From assembly GCF_001439915.1 (NCBI RefSeq), contig NZ_LMBW01000002.1:62001-126000 (forward strand): DNA of 64,000 nt. Reading direction: 5' to 3'. Every line of letters starts with the position of its first letter. The stretch's first letter is position 1. This document shows, piece by piece, positions 52,134-60,361 of this stretch. The notes under the pieces were generated by a model. The model had not been told where the DNA came from. It saw only the letters and a list, made by a program, of their open reading frames with translations, and made no database searches. Position numbers and translations under genes: made by a program. Source of the DNA: Fredinandcohnia humi (GTDB taxonomy: Bacteria > Bacillota > Bacilli > Bacillales > Bacillaceae_L).

Positions 52134-53507
52134 TTAATGATTCTTCTTTTGCAATTTGTATTGTAAGGTTTGGCGTGGGATTTCAAGTAGTTTTGCGGCT
52201 TGGTTGATATTCCCGCCTGATTTTTTCATTGCAGCACTGATTAAGGTGTTTTCGGTTTCTTGTACAGCCTCTCGCAATGGGCGTAATGCGAGTGTTGAGG
52301 CTAGAGTCGGTGAATCAATAAGATGATTAGGGAGTAAATCCTTTGAAAGGGTCGTACCGTCTGCCATGATCATTGCGTGCTCAATGATATGCTTTAACTC
52401 CCGAACGTTTCCCGGCCATGTGTAGCTAGCGAAAAGTTCAAGTACCTCGTCATCCACTTTTGAAATATTTTTTTGAAAGCTATGGTTATAGAGTCCAATA
52501 AAGTGATCCACTAAATAAGGAATATCTTCTAGCCGCTCACATAATGGCGGAATTTCGAGTGAGAAAACATTCAACCGGTAATACAAATCCGGTCGTAATT
52601 CACCCGTCTTGACACATTCCGACGGATATTTATTTAATGCAACAATCACGCGGACATCCACTTGGAGGGCTTTTGGGCTGCCAATTCTGCGCACCATTCC
52701 ATCTTCAAGAACTCGCAGTAATCGCGATTGGAGCTCGAGCGGCATTGAATTGATTTCGTCTAAAAAAAGCGTTCCGCCATGGGCAATTTCAAATAAACCG
52801 GCACGGTCCACAGCACCTGTATAGCTGCCTTTTACCGTTCCAAATAAAATGCTTTCCAATAAGCTTTCAGGTAAAGCCGCACAGTTTTGTGCAATAAATG
52901 GTCCCTGTCGACGTTGCGATTCATTATGAATAGATTGAACAAGTAGCTCCTTTCCGGTTCCCGTTTCTCCGTACACCAATACTGTTGATGAAGATTTCGC
53001 AACCTTTGTCGCTTGCTGTTTCACAAGGTTGAAGCGCTCATTTTTCGTCATGATGTCGTGAAAGGTATATTTAGCTCCGTAAATTTCATTCGGTTTCTTC
53101 GAGACACCGCGAACCTTTGATTGAAGGTCCATCAATTTATTTGATAAGTCTTTGATCTTGGAATAATCCTTTCCGATTTCAACGGAACCAACGAATGTTC
53201 CGTTAATTTTTATCGGAAGGGTTGTGTTAACTGTATCGATTAGCTTTCCCCATTTATTTTTATAGGTTTGGGGGAGATGATAAATCGGCTGTTTAGTGCG
53301 ATTGACCTCTAATAGAGTGCTAGAATTCTCGTTTAAGGAGGGAAAAACCTCAAGAAGATGCTTTCCGAGGACCTCCTCTCGGTGAAGCCCGTCATGGTCC
53401 GCTGCAACTTGATTATAGAAGATGGTGATCCCTTCCTCATTGATCACATGAATGGCTTCATCAATACTATCTAAAATGGCGATGACTAGTTCTTCACCGA
53501 TTTGCAT
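52134..53507 (-). CDS. Sigma-54-dependent activator of the kam locus (PAS-AAA-Fis)
   Basis: A 457-residue enhancer-binding protein. Residues about 1-120 are a PAS-type sensor; about 145-380 an AAA+ domain with GETGTGKE (Walker A), KGSYTGA in place of GAFTGA (sigma-54 loop), GGTLFLDEI (Walker B) and ELRPDLYYRLNVF; the C-terminus is a Fis-type helix-turn-helix (GGNINQAAKLLEIPRQTLQYKL). It resembles RocR and the KamR regulator known next to kamA in B. thuringiensis. ATG 53507 follows GGAGG. It lies directly upstream of kamA and would act on its -24/-12 promoter. Confidence 0.92.
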   Translation of the reverse strand: MQIGEELVIAILDSIDEAIHVINEEGITIFYNQVAADHDGLHREEVLGKHLLEVFPSLNENSSTLLEVNRTKQPIYHLPQTYKNKWGKLIDTVNTTLPIKINGTFVGSVEIGKDYSKIKDLSNKLMDLQSKVRGVSKKPNEIYGAKYTFHDIMTKNERFNLVKQQATKVAKSSSTVLVYGETGTGKELLVQSIHNESQRRQGPFIAQNCAALPESLLESILFGTVKGSYTGAVDRAGLFEIAHGGTLFLDEINSMPLELQSRLLRVLEDGMVRRIGSPKALQVDVRVIVALNKYPSECVKTGELRPDLYYRLNVFSLEIPPLCERLEDIPYLVDHFIGLYNHSFQKNISKVDDEVLELFASYTWPGNVRELKHIIEHAMIMADGTTLSKDLLPNHLIDSPTLASTLALRPLREAVQETENTLISAAMKKSGGNINQAAKLLEIPRQTLQYKLQKKNH

Positions 53508-53559
53508 GGATCTTCACCTCCAATCCTATGATGAAATTCCGGCGCTTGATGCCGAAAAT

Positions 53560-53617
53560 CGGGCCCACAGGACACGAAGACGTTGCCACAGGACGTGGCG
53601 TTCTTAGTCTTTGTTCC
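53560..53617. repeat. Repeat family 3, free-standing copy
   Basis: GGGCCCACAGGAC... followed by ACGTTGCCACAGGACGTGG and GTTCTTAGTCTTTGTTC. The last 37 or so bases recur, nearly identical, inside copy C of repeat family 1 (54547-54610). Confidence 0.8.
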
Positions 53618-54470
53618 TTTTTTTGGATAGATCTTTGACCCACACATTCATATCCTCAATCTTATCAAATATATAACAATTGTTTGTGAGTCTGCCAGTA
53701 TACGAATATCCAAGCTGATAAAAGCTTTTGTTCATGCCATATGAAAGTGCCCTCGCAATTGAGTAGGCACAATAAATTCCATTGTTCATAAGCTCTTTTT
53801 CAAGCTGTACTAAGAGCATTTTCATTAATCCATGCTTCCGGTACGCATCCAAGGTCGCACAATCGGTGAGTTCTGCATTGTAAAAAGTTGGGTTTACTTC
53901 AGCTGAAGCCGCACTTACAATCACACCGTTGTCCAGGACAACATAAAAAATCGACGAATCCTTCATCACTTGCCGAATATATTCCGCGTTGTTTAACGGG
54001 GTTGGGTAGATTTGAAACACCGTTTTATATAAAGCAGCTAACTGTTCTGCGTCTTCAGGTGTTGCTTTGCGGATTAAAAAATCGGTGTCTGTTGATTTAC
54101 TTTCCTGTGGACTCCTCTGGATGTCAGTTAGTATCTTTTCTTCTACCATCCATTTTTCACTATTTCGTCGTTCATTTGTATAATATTTCGTAACAAAATA
54201 GGCATCACTGCCATTATAATATTTCTGAATCATCGCTTCGATTATAAAACCTTGACCCATATAAGTTAGGAGGTCCTCCTGTTTTGCCATAATAATGATT
54301 TTCTCAAAGGAATGCTGTACGGCAATCTCGTGAACCTCATCCAAAAGAGACAAAAGATTACCCCTATATTCTAAAATCCGAAGCCTAAGATTAAAATAAT
54401 CTACCACGATATTTGCTTGATATGTAGCTGCTTGTAATTGTTTTTGTTCACTGTATTTCTGCTCTGACAA
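53604..54470 (-). CDS. yodP: Beta-lysine N-acetyltransferase (AblB/YodP)
   Basis: A 288-residue GNAT acetyltransferase. The C-terminal half carries the acetyl-CoA fold (DFLIRKATPEDAEQLAALYKTVF; LDAYRKHGLMKMLL, the Q/R-x-x-G-x type loop). Partnered with KamA it makes N-epsilon-acetyl-beta-lysine, an osmolyte in some microbes and a pathway intermediate in others. The start is TTG 54470, eight bases after AAGGAGG. Its end overlaps the free-standing repeat copy at 53604-53617 by a few codons, so repeat family 3 supplies part of the C-terminus. Confidence 0.9.
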   Translation of the reverse strand: MSEQKYSEQKQLQAATYQANIVVDYFNLRLRILEYRGNLLSLLDEVHEIAVQHSFEKIIIMAKQEDLLTYMGQGFIIEAMIQKYYNGSDAYFVTKYYTNERRNSEKWMVEEKILTDIQRSPQESKSTDTDFLIRKATPEDAEQLAALYKTVFQIYPTPLNNAEYIRQVMKDSSIFYVVLDNGVIVSAASAEVNPTFYNAELTDCATLDAYRKHGLMKMLLVQLEKELMNNGIYCAYSIARALSYGMNKSFYQLGYSYTGRLTNNCYIFDKIEDMNVWVKDLSKKRNKD

Positions 54471-54507
54471 TAATCAAACCTCCTTGAAACCTTTTAAACT
54501 ATCAATA

Positions 54508-54754
54508 AATCAAATGCGCCTTGGCGTATTTGCGTCCAGATTTTTTAGGCCCACACGATGTGGGTCACAAAGACGTTGCCACAGGATGTGGTGTTCTTAG
54601 TCTTTGTTCTTATGCTCGAAAACTTCCTTTGAAAATCTGTGACATCCGCCGGAGGCTTTAACTTTATTCAGTCAGGGTAAGAACCCTATTTAATAGTATA
54701 ACTTATTGAATGATTCCACCACTGATAAATTTGTGAATACAAATGAATAAAGTT
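54508..54754 (-). repeat. Composite intergenic repeat family 1, copy C, with a nested family 3 repeat
   Basis: Same core as copies A and B but inverted: AAATGCGCCTTGGCGTATTT ... CATCCGCCGGAGGC ... AACTTTATTCAG (to 54671). The other outer arm, TGAATAAAGTT, is at 54744-54754 and reaches the yodQ stop. At 54547-54610 the core is interrupted by a second repeat also seen at 53560-53617. Confidence 0.85.
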
Positions 54755-56024
54755 AATTTTCCGAAACTTCACACCACGCTAAAATTGTCTGTGCGATGAT
54801 TTCCGCAGTTTCGAACATCCGTTCAAGCTCGATATATTCATTTGGGTAATGGGCAACCTCTGTCGTTCCCGGGCCAAAGACAATCGTAGGAATATTGCCG
54901 ACCGCTGTTAAAAGTCCGCCGTCTGTGCCCCAAGGTGATGCTTCGATGACAGGGTCTTTCCCCTTCACCTGTTTAAAGCTATTTATTAAAAGATTCATAA
55001 GTTCATGTTCAGGGTCAATCGTGCCGGGCACCCATCGTGCACCAAACCACTCAAGTCCAACCGGGTGGTCCCCGAACCATTTATCAATCCCTGATAATTT
55101 TTCAAGCCATTGCTTCATATCTGCTTTTGCGTGTTCGATTGTTTCCTCTGGTGCTACCCCCATTCGCCCTTCGATTGTGACAACGTCCGGAACGGAGGAT
55201 GGCCATGTTCCCCCACGAATTTTTCCAATATTAATTGGGACTGGAATCGGTGTATTTTTATACAAAGGGTCATTAATCGCTCCATTGCGAATCATTTCAA
55301 ATTTTAGAAGATGGTTGAAAACAATCATCGATTTTTCAATCGCGCTGACGCCCTCATATCTCGTGCCACCATGTGCAATTCTACCAAAAATATCCATTTT
55401 AAACCATAAGGAGCCTTGCTGCTTCGGAAAAATCTTCATATTTGTCGGCTCAGGGATAATCGCCCCATCTGCTTTATAGCCTTTTAAAATGGCAGCAAGG
55501 GTTCCCGCACCACCACTTTCTTCTTCAATAACGCTTTGAAATATAATGTCCCCTTTTAATTGAATACCAGATTCCTTGATGGATTGGATTGCTAAAAGGA
55601 GTGCCACATTTCCACCCTTCATATCAGTAGAACCTCTACCATATAATTTTCCATCTTTTATTTCTGCAGAATATGGGTCCATTTCCCATTGAGTGATATC
55701 GCCTTCTGGAACGACATCGATATGTCCATTTAAAAGAAGGGATTTCCCGCCACCTGTCCCTTTAAGGACACCGACAACGTTGGGACTGTCGAGAAAATTG
55801 GTTCTAGGAGATACAAAAAAGGGATGCTTTAACAGTTCTGCACCATTTGGCTCCCATATATCTATTTCCATCCCAAGCTGGCGGCATTTTTCAATAACAA
55901 TCGCTTGCGAGGACCTTTCATTTCCTTGAAGACTCGGTTCTTGAACGAGCTTTTTTAAAAGTCGGATGCCCTTACTCTTGTTTTCATGTATCCACTTTTT
56001 CACTTTCGCATTATTATCACTCAC
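54753..56024 (-). CDS. yodQ: M20 metallopeptidase-family deacylase, YodQ
   Basis: A 423-residue ArgE/DapE-type zinc hydrolase. Metal ligands follow the family: LLNGHIDVVPEGD, the LYGRGSTDMKGG segment, the catalytic Glu pair in IEEESGGAG and the late TEVAHYPNEYIEL. Within this locus it is probably a deacetylase of an acetylated beta-lysine derivative. The start is GTG 56024 behind GGAGGAG; an upstream GTG lies within that site. It follows yodR by 18 bases in a yodT-S-R-Q unit. Confidence 0.9.
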   Translation of the reverse strand: MSDNNAKVKKWIHENKSKGIRLLKKLVQEPSLQGNERSSQAIVIEKCRQLGMEIDIWEPNGAELLKHPFFVSPRTNFLDSPNVVGVLKGTGGGKSLLLNGHIDVVPEGDITQWEMDPYSAEIKDGKLYGRGSTDMKGGNVALLLAIQSIKESGIQLKGDIIFQSVIEEESGGAGTLAAILKGYKADGAIIPEPTNMKIFPKQQGSLWFKMDIFGRIAHGGTRYEGVSAIEKSMIVFNHLLKFEMIRNGAINDPLYKNTPIPVPINIGKIRGGTWPSSVPDVVTIEGRMGVAPEETIEHAKADMKQWLEKLSGIDKWFGDHPVGLEWFGARWVPGTIDPEHELMNLLINSFKQVKGKDPVIEASPWGTDGGLLTAVGNIPTIVFGPGTTEVAHYPNEYIELERMFETAEIIAQTILAWCEVSEN

Positions 56025-56042
56025 ACACTTCTCCTCCACTGG

Positions 56043-56705
56043 TTAGGATAGTTGCGAAATGGAGTTATCCCACTTCAATTCGGCACTTGTACCTTTGATG
56101 ACCTCTTCGACTGTAAAGGGAGCCATTATTTCAAGTAAATGGAGTCCATCCTCCCTCACCTCAATCACGGCCATATCGGTGATGATGAGATTGACACAGC
56201 TTTTTGAGGTGAGAGGCAGATTGCATTCCTTGACAATCTTGGAATTTCCATGCTTATCGACATGATTCATTAAGACAATGACTTTCTTCGCTTTTTGCGC
56301 AAGCTCCATCGCCCCGCCCATACCTGGAACACGTTTGCCTGGAACAATCCAGTTTGCGAGGTCCCCTTTTTCACTGACCTGGAGCGACCCTAAAATGGTG
56401 ATATCAATATAACCGCGACGTATCATACCAAAAGCGATTGAACTATCAAAATAAGAGGAACCTGTAACAGTTGTTACCGGATACCCAGCAGCATTGCAAA
56501 TATTCTCATCCTCTTCACCCCTATCTGGGCTTGGACCGATGCCTAAAATACCGTTTTCCGCATGCACCATGACGTTTATGGCATCAGGCAGGTGATTTGG
56601 AACGAGTGAAGGAATCCCGATTCCAAGGTTCACAATCATTCCATCCTTAATTTCCTGAGCTGCTCTTTTTGCTATTCGATTGCGGATATCTACTCCCATA
56701 CCCAT
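56043..56705 (-). CDS. yodR: CoA transferase subunit B, YodR
   Basis: A 220-residue beta subunit of a 3-oxoacid-type CoA transferase. The active-site Glu lies in VHAENGILGIGP (ENG), with GIGIPSLVPNHL before it and the GGAMELAQ segment after. It forms a heteromer with YodS. The start at 56705 (or 56699) overlaps the yodS stop by 16 bases, so the two are coupled. In the proposed pathway it activates or transfers CoA to a beta-lysine-derived acid. Confidence 0.92.
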   Translation of the reverse strand: MGMGVDIRNRIAKRAAQEIKDGMIVNLGIGIPSLVPNHLPDAINVMVHAENGILGIGPSPDRGEEDENICNAAGYPVTTVTGSSYFDSSIAFGMIRRGYIDITILGSLQVSEKGDLANWIVPGKRVPGMGGAMELAQKAKKVIVLMNHVDKHGNSKIVKECNLPLTSKSCVNLIITDMAVIEVREDGLHLLEIMAPFTVEEVIKGTSAELKWDNSISQLS

Positions 56706-57385
56706 TTCCAGTTCACCCCTTTTGTCTTAATAATCATGTCAACATAGATTCCAGGCGTTATGATTTCCTCGGGGTCAAGCTCTCCTATTGGGACAATTTC
56801 CTCGACTTCGGCAATCGTGAATTTTCCAGCCATTGCCACAAGGGGATTCATATTTCGGGCGCTTTTGTCATACACGATATTTCCAAATGGATCGCATTTT
56901 TTTGCAAAAATGATGGAAACATCGGCAGTCAGTGGCTTTTCTAAAAGATAATTTGTACCATCAATCGGAATGATTTGTTTACCATTTGAAACGATTTCGT
57001 TATCAATTCCGACATCAATTAAAATGCCGCCAAGCCCGACTCCACCAGCACGAATTCGTTCGGCAAGTGTCCCTTGTGGGGAAAATTCAATTTCCATTTT
57101 TCCTTCGGTCATCAATTGTCCTGCTACAGGATTTGAACCAATATGGGATACAATGCATTTTTTCGCATGGCCGCGGCTAACAAGCTTTCCAATTCCGATG
57201 TTCGGAAAACCTGTGTCATTCCCAATCAAAGTCAGGTCTCTGACATTTTTATCTAGTAGACCATCAATCAATGTTGGGGGACTTCCAATCCCGCCAAAGC
57301 CCCCGAACATTACAGTTGTTCCATCATTTATATGTGTGAGTGCCGCTTCTAGGGTTGAAATCTTATTGTAGCGATTCTCAATCAA
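56690..57385 (-). CDS. yodS: CoA transferase subunit A, YodS
   Basis: A 231-residue alpha subunit. The CoA-binding glycine motif is in TVMFGGFGGIGSPPTLIDGL; other family text is LTLIGNDTGFPNIGIG, PQGTLAERIRAGGVG and EIVPIGELDPEEI. The start is TTG 57385, seven bases after GGAGGTG. It lies 17 bases after the yodT stop, and yodR overlaps its end. Confidence 0.92.
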   Translation of the reverse strand: MIENRYNKISTLEAALTHINDGTTVMFGGFGGIGSPPTLIDGLLDKNVRDLTLIGNDTGFPNIGIGKLVSRGHAKKCIVSHIGSNPVAGQLMTEGKMEIEFSPQGTLAERIRAGGVGLGGILIDVGIDNEIVSNGKQIIPIDGTNYLLEKPLTADVSIIFAKKCDPFGNIVYDKSARNMNPLVAMAGKFTIAEVEEIVPIGELDPEEIITPGIYVDMIIKTKGVNWKWVWE

Positions 57386-57402
57386 TCGATTACACCTCCA
57401 CG

Positions 57403-58758
57403 TTATGCTGGGATAACACCTTTATTCTTTAGTTTTGTTTCCACATCCTTTAATGTTTGATCAAGGAGCGCGATTAGATCATCGATTTGTTCTGTTGCGA
57501 TCGTTAGTGGCGGGGCAACTAGGATGGCATCTCCACCAATTCCTTCAATTCCTGCTGCTGCCGGATAAAGTAAGAGACCGTTTTTCTGTCCTTGACCTAC
57601 AACAAGTGATGTTAAATCGATTTCCTTTTTAAAAGGAAATTTCGTCATCATGTCGGACACAAACTCGATGCCACACATAAGTCCTTTTCCGCGCACATCA
57701 CCAATGAACGGATACTTTTTTTGTAAGTCTTGTAGTTTAGTTATGAGGTATTTTCCTTGTTTCTCAGATTTTTCTACGAGATTATGAGTTTCGATGTAGT
57801 TGATAACGGCTAAAGCGACTGCTGCAGATTGAGGGTTTGCACTATAGGTGTGCCCACTCATGATGAGCTTTGACCCCTTTTGGATCGGTTCCATCACCTT
57901 TTCACTGACAAGGGTTGCCGCAACCGGTGTGTATCCCGCACTCATCCCTTTTCCAAGAGCAATGATGTCTGCCTGTGTATCCCAATGTTCAAGGGCAAAC
58001 ATTTTCCCAGTGCGCCCCATTCCTGTCATCACCTCATCAGCGATAAATAATATTTGATGCTTTTCACAGATTTTTTTGATGACTTGATAATAACCTTCTG
58101 GTGGAACTATCGCACCACCCGCTGCACCAATAATCGGCTCGGCAATGAAGGCGGCGATATGATCGGCCCCAATCCGGTTGATCGCTTGTTCCAGCTCTGT
58201 TGCACACATATGGTCGCAGGTCGGATAAGTGGAATGAAATGGACAGCGGAAGCAATAGGGTGGCTGTATTGTTGGATAGTCCTCTAATAATGAAACAAAT
58301 CGGGCCCTTCTCCCGGTATGGCCGGACATCGAGAGCGCACCAATTGTGATCCCATGATAACTCATCCAGCGGGATAAAATTTTATTTTTCCCTTTGATGC
58401 CTTTTTCCTGCCAATATTGAATCGCTATTTTCATTGCGGTTTCGGTTGCCTCAGAGCCGCTGTTCACAAAAAAAGACCAGTATTCACCGCCTTTTGCCAA
58501 GTCACTTAGTTTTTTTGCTAATGTTTCAGCGGGCTCACTCGTGAATTGTGACCTGTACACAAATGAAATTTTGTGAGCCTGTTTTTCGATTTCTTCAATG
58601 ATTTCCTTCACGCCATGGCCAATACTAGATGTGATGGCCCCAGATGAACCATCGATGTATTTTTTTCCGTTTGTATCATATAAATAAATTCCATGCCCAT
58701 GGCTAATCATCGGATAATCCTTATCCAATAAGGGTTTTATCAAGCGGGTTTCGTCCAT
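57403..58758 (-). CDS. yodT: Class III aminotransferase, YodT
   Basis: A 451-residue PLP enzyme of the omega-aminotransferase group. FVNSGSEATETAMK binds PLP phosphate, IADEVMTGMGRTG carries the Asp, and the Schiff-base Lys is in ALGKGMSAGY. A CPFHSTYPTCDHMC stretch is typical of this branch. The start is ATG 58758 after GGAGGGG. First gene of the yodT-S-R-Q transcript; it would remove an amino group from (acetyl-)beta-lysine derivatives. Confidence 0.92.
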   Translation of the reverse strand: MDETRLIKPLLDKDYPMISHGHGIYLYDTNGKKYIDGSSGAITSSIGHGVKEIIEEIEKQAHKISFVYRSQFTSEPAETLAKKLSDLAKGGEYWSFFVNSGSEATETAMKIAIQYWQEKGIKGKNKILSRWMSYHGITIGALSMSGHTGRRARFVSLLEDYPTIQPPYCFRCPFHSTYPTCDHMCATELEQAINRIGADHIAAFIAEPIIGAAGGAIVPPEGYYQVIKKICEKHQILFIADEVMTGMGRTGKMFALEHWDTQADIIALGKGMSAGYTPVAATLVSEKVMEPIQKGSKLIMSGHTYSANPQSAAVALAVINYIETHNLVEKSEKQGKYLITKLQDLQKKYPFIGDVRGKGLMCGIEFVSDMMTKFPFKKEIDLTSLVVGQGQKNGLLLYPAAAGIEGIGGDAILVAPPLTIATEQIDDLIALLDQTLKDVETKLKNKGVIPA

Positions 58759-58866
58759 TACGAACCCCTCCTCGCCAAAATGGTAGTACAGCACACAAGT
58801 TGTAAGGGCTTAGATAAATAAAAAGCCTATTAGTACATCATATGTATGTAAAGAATGATAATTTCG

Positions 58867-59787
58867 TTATTCGCAGGTTTTTTCATTCAATAGGCTTTTA
58901 TGAATCCAAATGGCTGCCTGCATGCCATCCCCCATGGCAATCGTCGTTTGCTCGGAATGGACGGCGATATCCCCGGCTGCCCATACATACTTAATATTCG
59001 TCATTTTTGTTCTTGGGTCTACGATGATATGCTTATTTTCCAAACGTTCAATGCCCAGTTGTACAACCAGTTCCGAACGGACCACGTTTCCCCCAAACCC
59101 CAAAAATCCCCGGTCACCCCGAATGATAGTACCACCTTTCAAACGTACACCTGTAAAATCAGTGGTTTCTTCATCAAGTAAAATCTTCTCCACCTCATCT
59201 TGAAGATGAGTAATCCCCTTTTGCTCCAACATGGTCATCGTTTCGTTATCAAGCTTACTCCAATCATGATTGATGAAAGTGATGTCCCCTGTAAAATAAG
59301 CCAGAGTAAGTGCCATGTTCGCTCCAGGTTTTCCAGATCCGATAACAATCACATGCTTATCAATAACTTCATAGCCGTCACAGTCAGGACATACATATAC
59401 GCTTATGCCTAGGCATTTATAAATATTTTTAATGGAAGGAATATTGTCCTTCACACCAGTTGCAAGCAGTAATCGTTTTGCAGCAAACGCATCGCCGCCC
59501 CGACAATAGATTTGAAACATATCATGGTTTTTTTTAATTTTTATCACTTTATTTTGTATAAAAGAAACACCGTAACGTTCAGCATGCATTTTCCCTAGAT
59601 TCCTTAAGGTTTCCCCGCTAACTCCATCTGGCCAGCCAAGGATATTGTGGTAGTTTCTGCAGATTGTGGAACGACCGTCATTCGAATCAATCACCGCAAT
59701 GCTATGCTTGTATCTCCCAAGTTGAATCGCTGCCTGCAAACCAGCTATTCCCCCGCCGATTATGATGACTTCATATTGATTGACCAT
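58867..59787 (-). CDS. Thioredoxin-reductase-like flavoprotein with CPDC motif
   Basis: A 306-residue NAD(P)/FAD oxidoreductase. FAD-binding GGGIAGLQAA lies at about 11-20, redox-active Cys pair in VCPDCDGYE (about 133-138; TrxR usually has CATC), NADPH-binding IGSGKPGANMAL, and the C-terminal FAD contact AAGDIAV. The CPDC variant and small insert set it apart from the housekeeping TrxB, so its substrate could be another dithiol. ATG 59787 has TGAGGTGAG. Confidence 0.85.
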   Translation of the reverse strand: MVNQYEVIIIGGGIAGLQAAIQLGRYKHSIAVIDSNDGRSTICRNYHNILGWPDGVSGETLRNLGKMHAERYGVSFIQNKVIKIKKNHDMFQIYCRGGDAFAAKRLLLATGVKDNIPSIKNIYKCLGISVYVCPDCDGYEVIDKHVIVIGSGKPGANMALTLAYFTGDITFINHDWSKLDNETMTMLEQKGITHLQDEVEKILLDEETTDFTGVRLKGGTIIRGDRGFLGFGGNVVRSELVVQLGIERLENKHIIVDPRTKMTNIKYVWAAGDIAVHSEQTTIAMGDGMQAAIWIHKSLLNEKTCE

Positions 59788-59940
59788 ACTCTCACCTCAA
59801 TAAAGACATATACCTTTTATCATTTGTTTTTTGGGTAAATATCTATTCAAAAAGTTGTTTAGTTAACATAATGATTTTATGATAAACCTTATTCCACTTA
59901 CAAAATTGAGTTTACATATTTTTTATTGTAAACAGAAAAT

Positions 59941-59976
59941 AGGTTCCTTCACTATTTGTGAAAGGAACCTCCTAAT
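59941..59976 (-). terminator. Terminator of yjcZ-like gene
   Basis: AGGTTCCTT/AAAGGAACCT stem extended by TCAC/GTGA, with a T-rich minus-strand tail. Confidence 0.75.
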
Positions 59977-59994
59977 GTATGTTTCTGTATATAT

Positions 59995-60162
59995 TTAGCG
60001 TACGTAAGAAGCACCAACAATTATCAATAAGATAAATAGTACAACAATTAATACAAAGCCGTGGTGGTATCCATATCCACCGTATCCACCATATCCACCG
60101 TATCCTCCATATCCGAATCCGTCATATCCATATCCGTCGCATCCGCATCCGCCGTGGTACAT
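59995..60162 (-). CDS. YjcZ-family sporulation peptide
   Basis: A 55-residue protein: a Gly/Tyr-rich N-terminal half with GYGGY repeats and Cys-Gly-Cys, then a hydrophobic C-terminal helix [15 protein letters not shown], the signature of YjcZ-type sporulation proteins. ATG 60162 follows AAAGGGAG. Such peptides are usually made late in sporulation. The repeated Gly-Tyr part is longer than in the shortest members. Confidence 0.85.
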   Translation of the reverse strand: MYHGGCGCDGYGYDGFGYGGYGGYGGYGGYGYHHGFVLIVVLFILLIIVGASYVR

Positions 60163-60294
60163 AATGTCATCTCCCTTTCCTTTTCTTTACAATGATAGGA
60201 TATGAGCCTATGGGTTGTACTGTATGTGCACTTGCCTATTTTTCAAGAATTTTATTTCATTATATAAAAATAGTATAGTAGACAAAGAGTTTGA

Positions 60295-60323
60295 TTGAAT
60301 TTTTATACATATTGATTTATAAT
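60295..60323 (+). promoter_or_regulatory. Sigma-A promoter of M20 amidohydrolase gene
   Basis: TTGAAT at 60295-60300, 17-base spacer, TATAAT at 60318-60323. Confidence 0.8.
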
Positions 60324-60361
60324 AATCCGTAGAAACCATTTGAAAAGAAGGCAGGGTTATT

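Noticed and set aside
58759-58866. A sigma-54 promoter in front of yodT
   Set aside because: No TGGCA-N6-TTGC pattern is found on the minus strand there; yodT must use another sigma factor.
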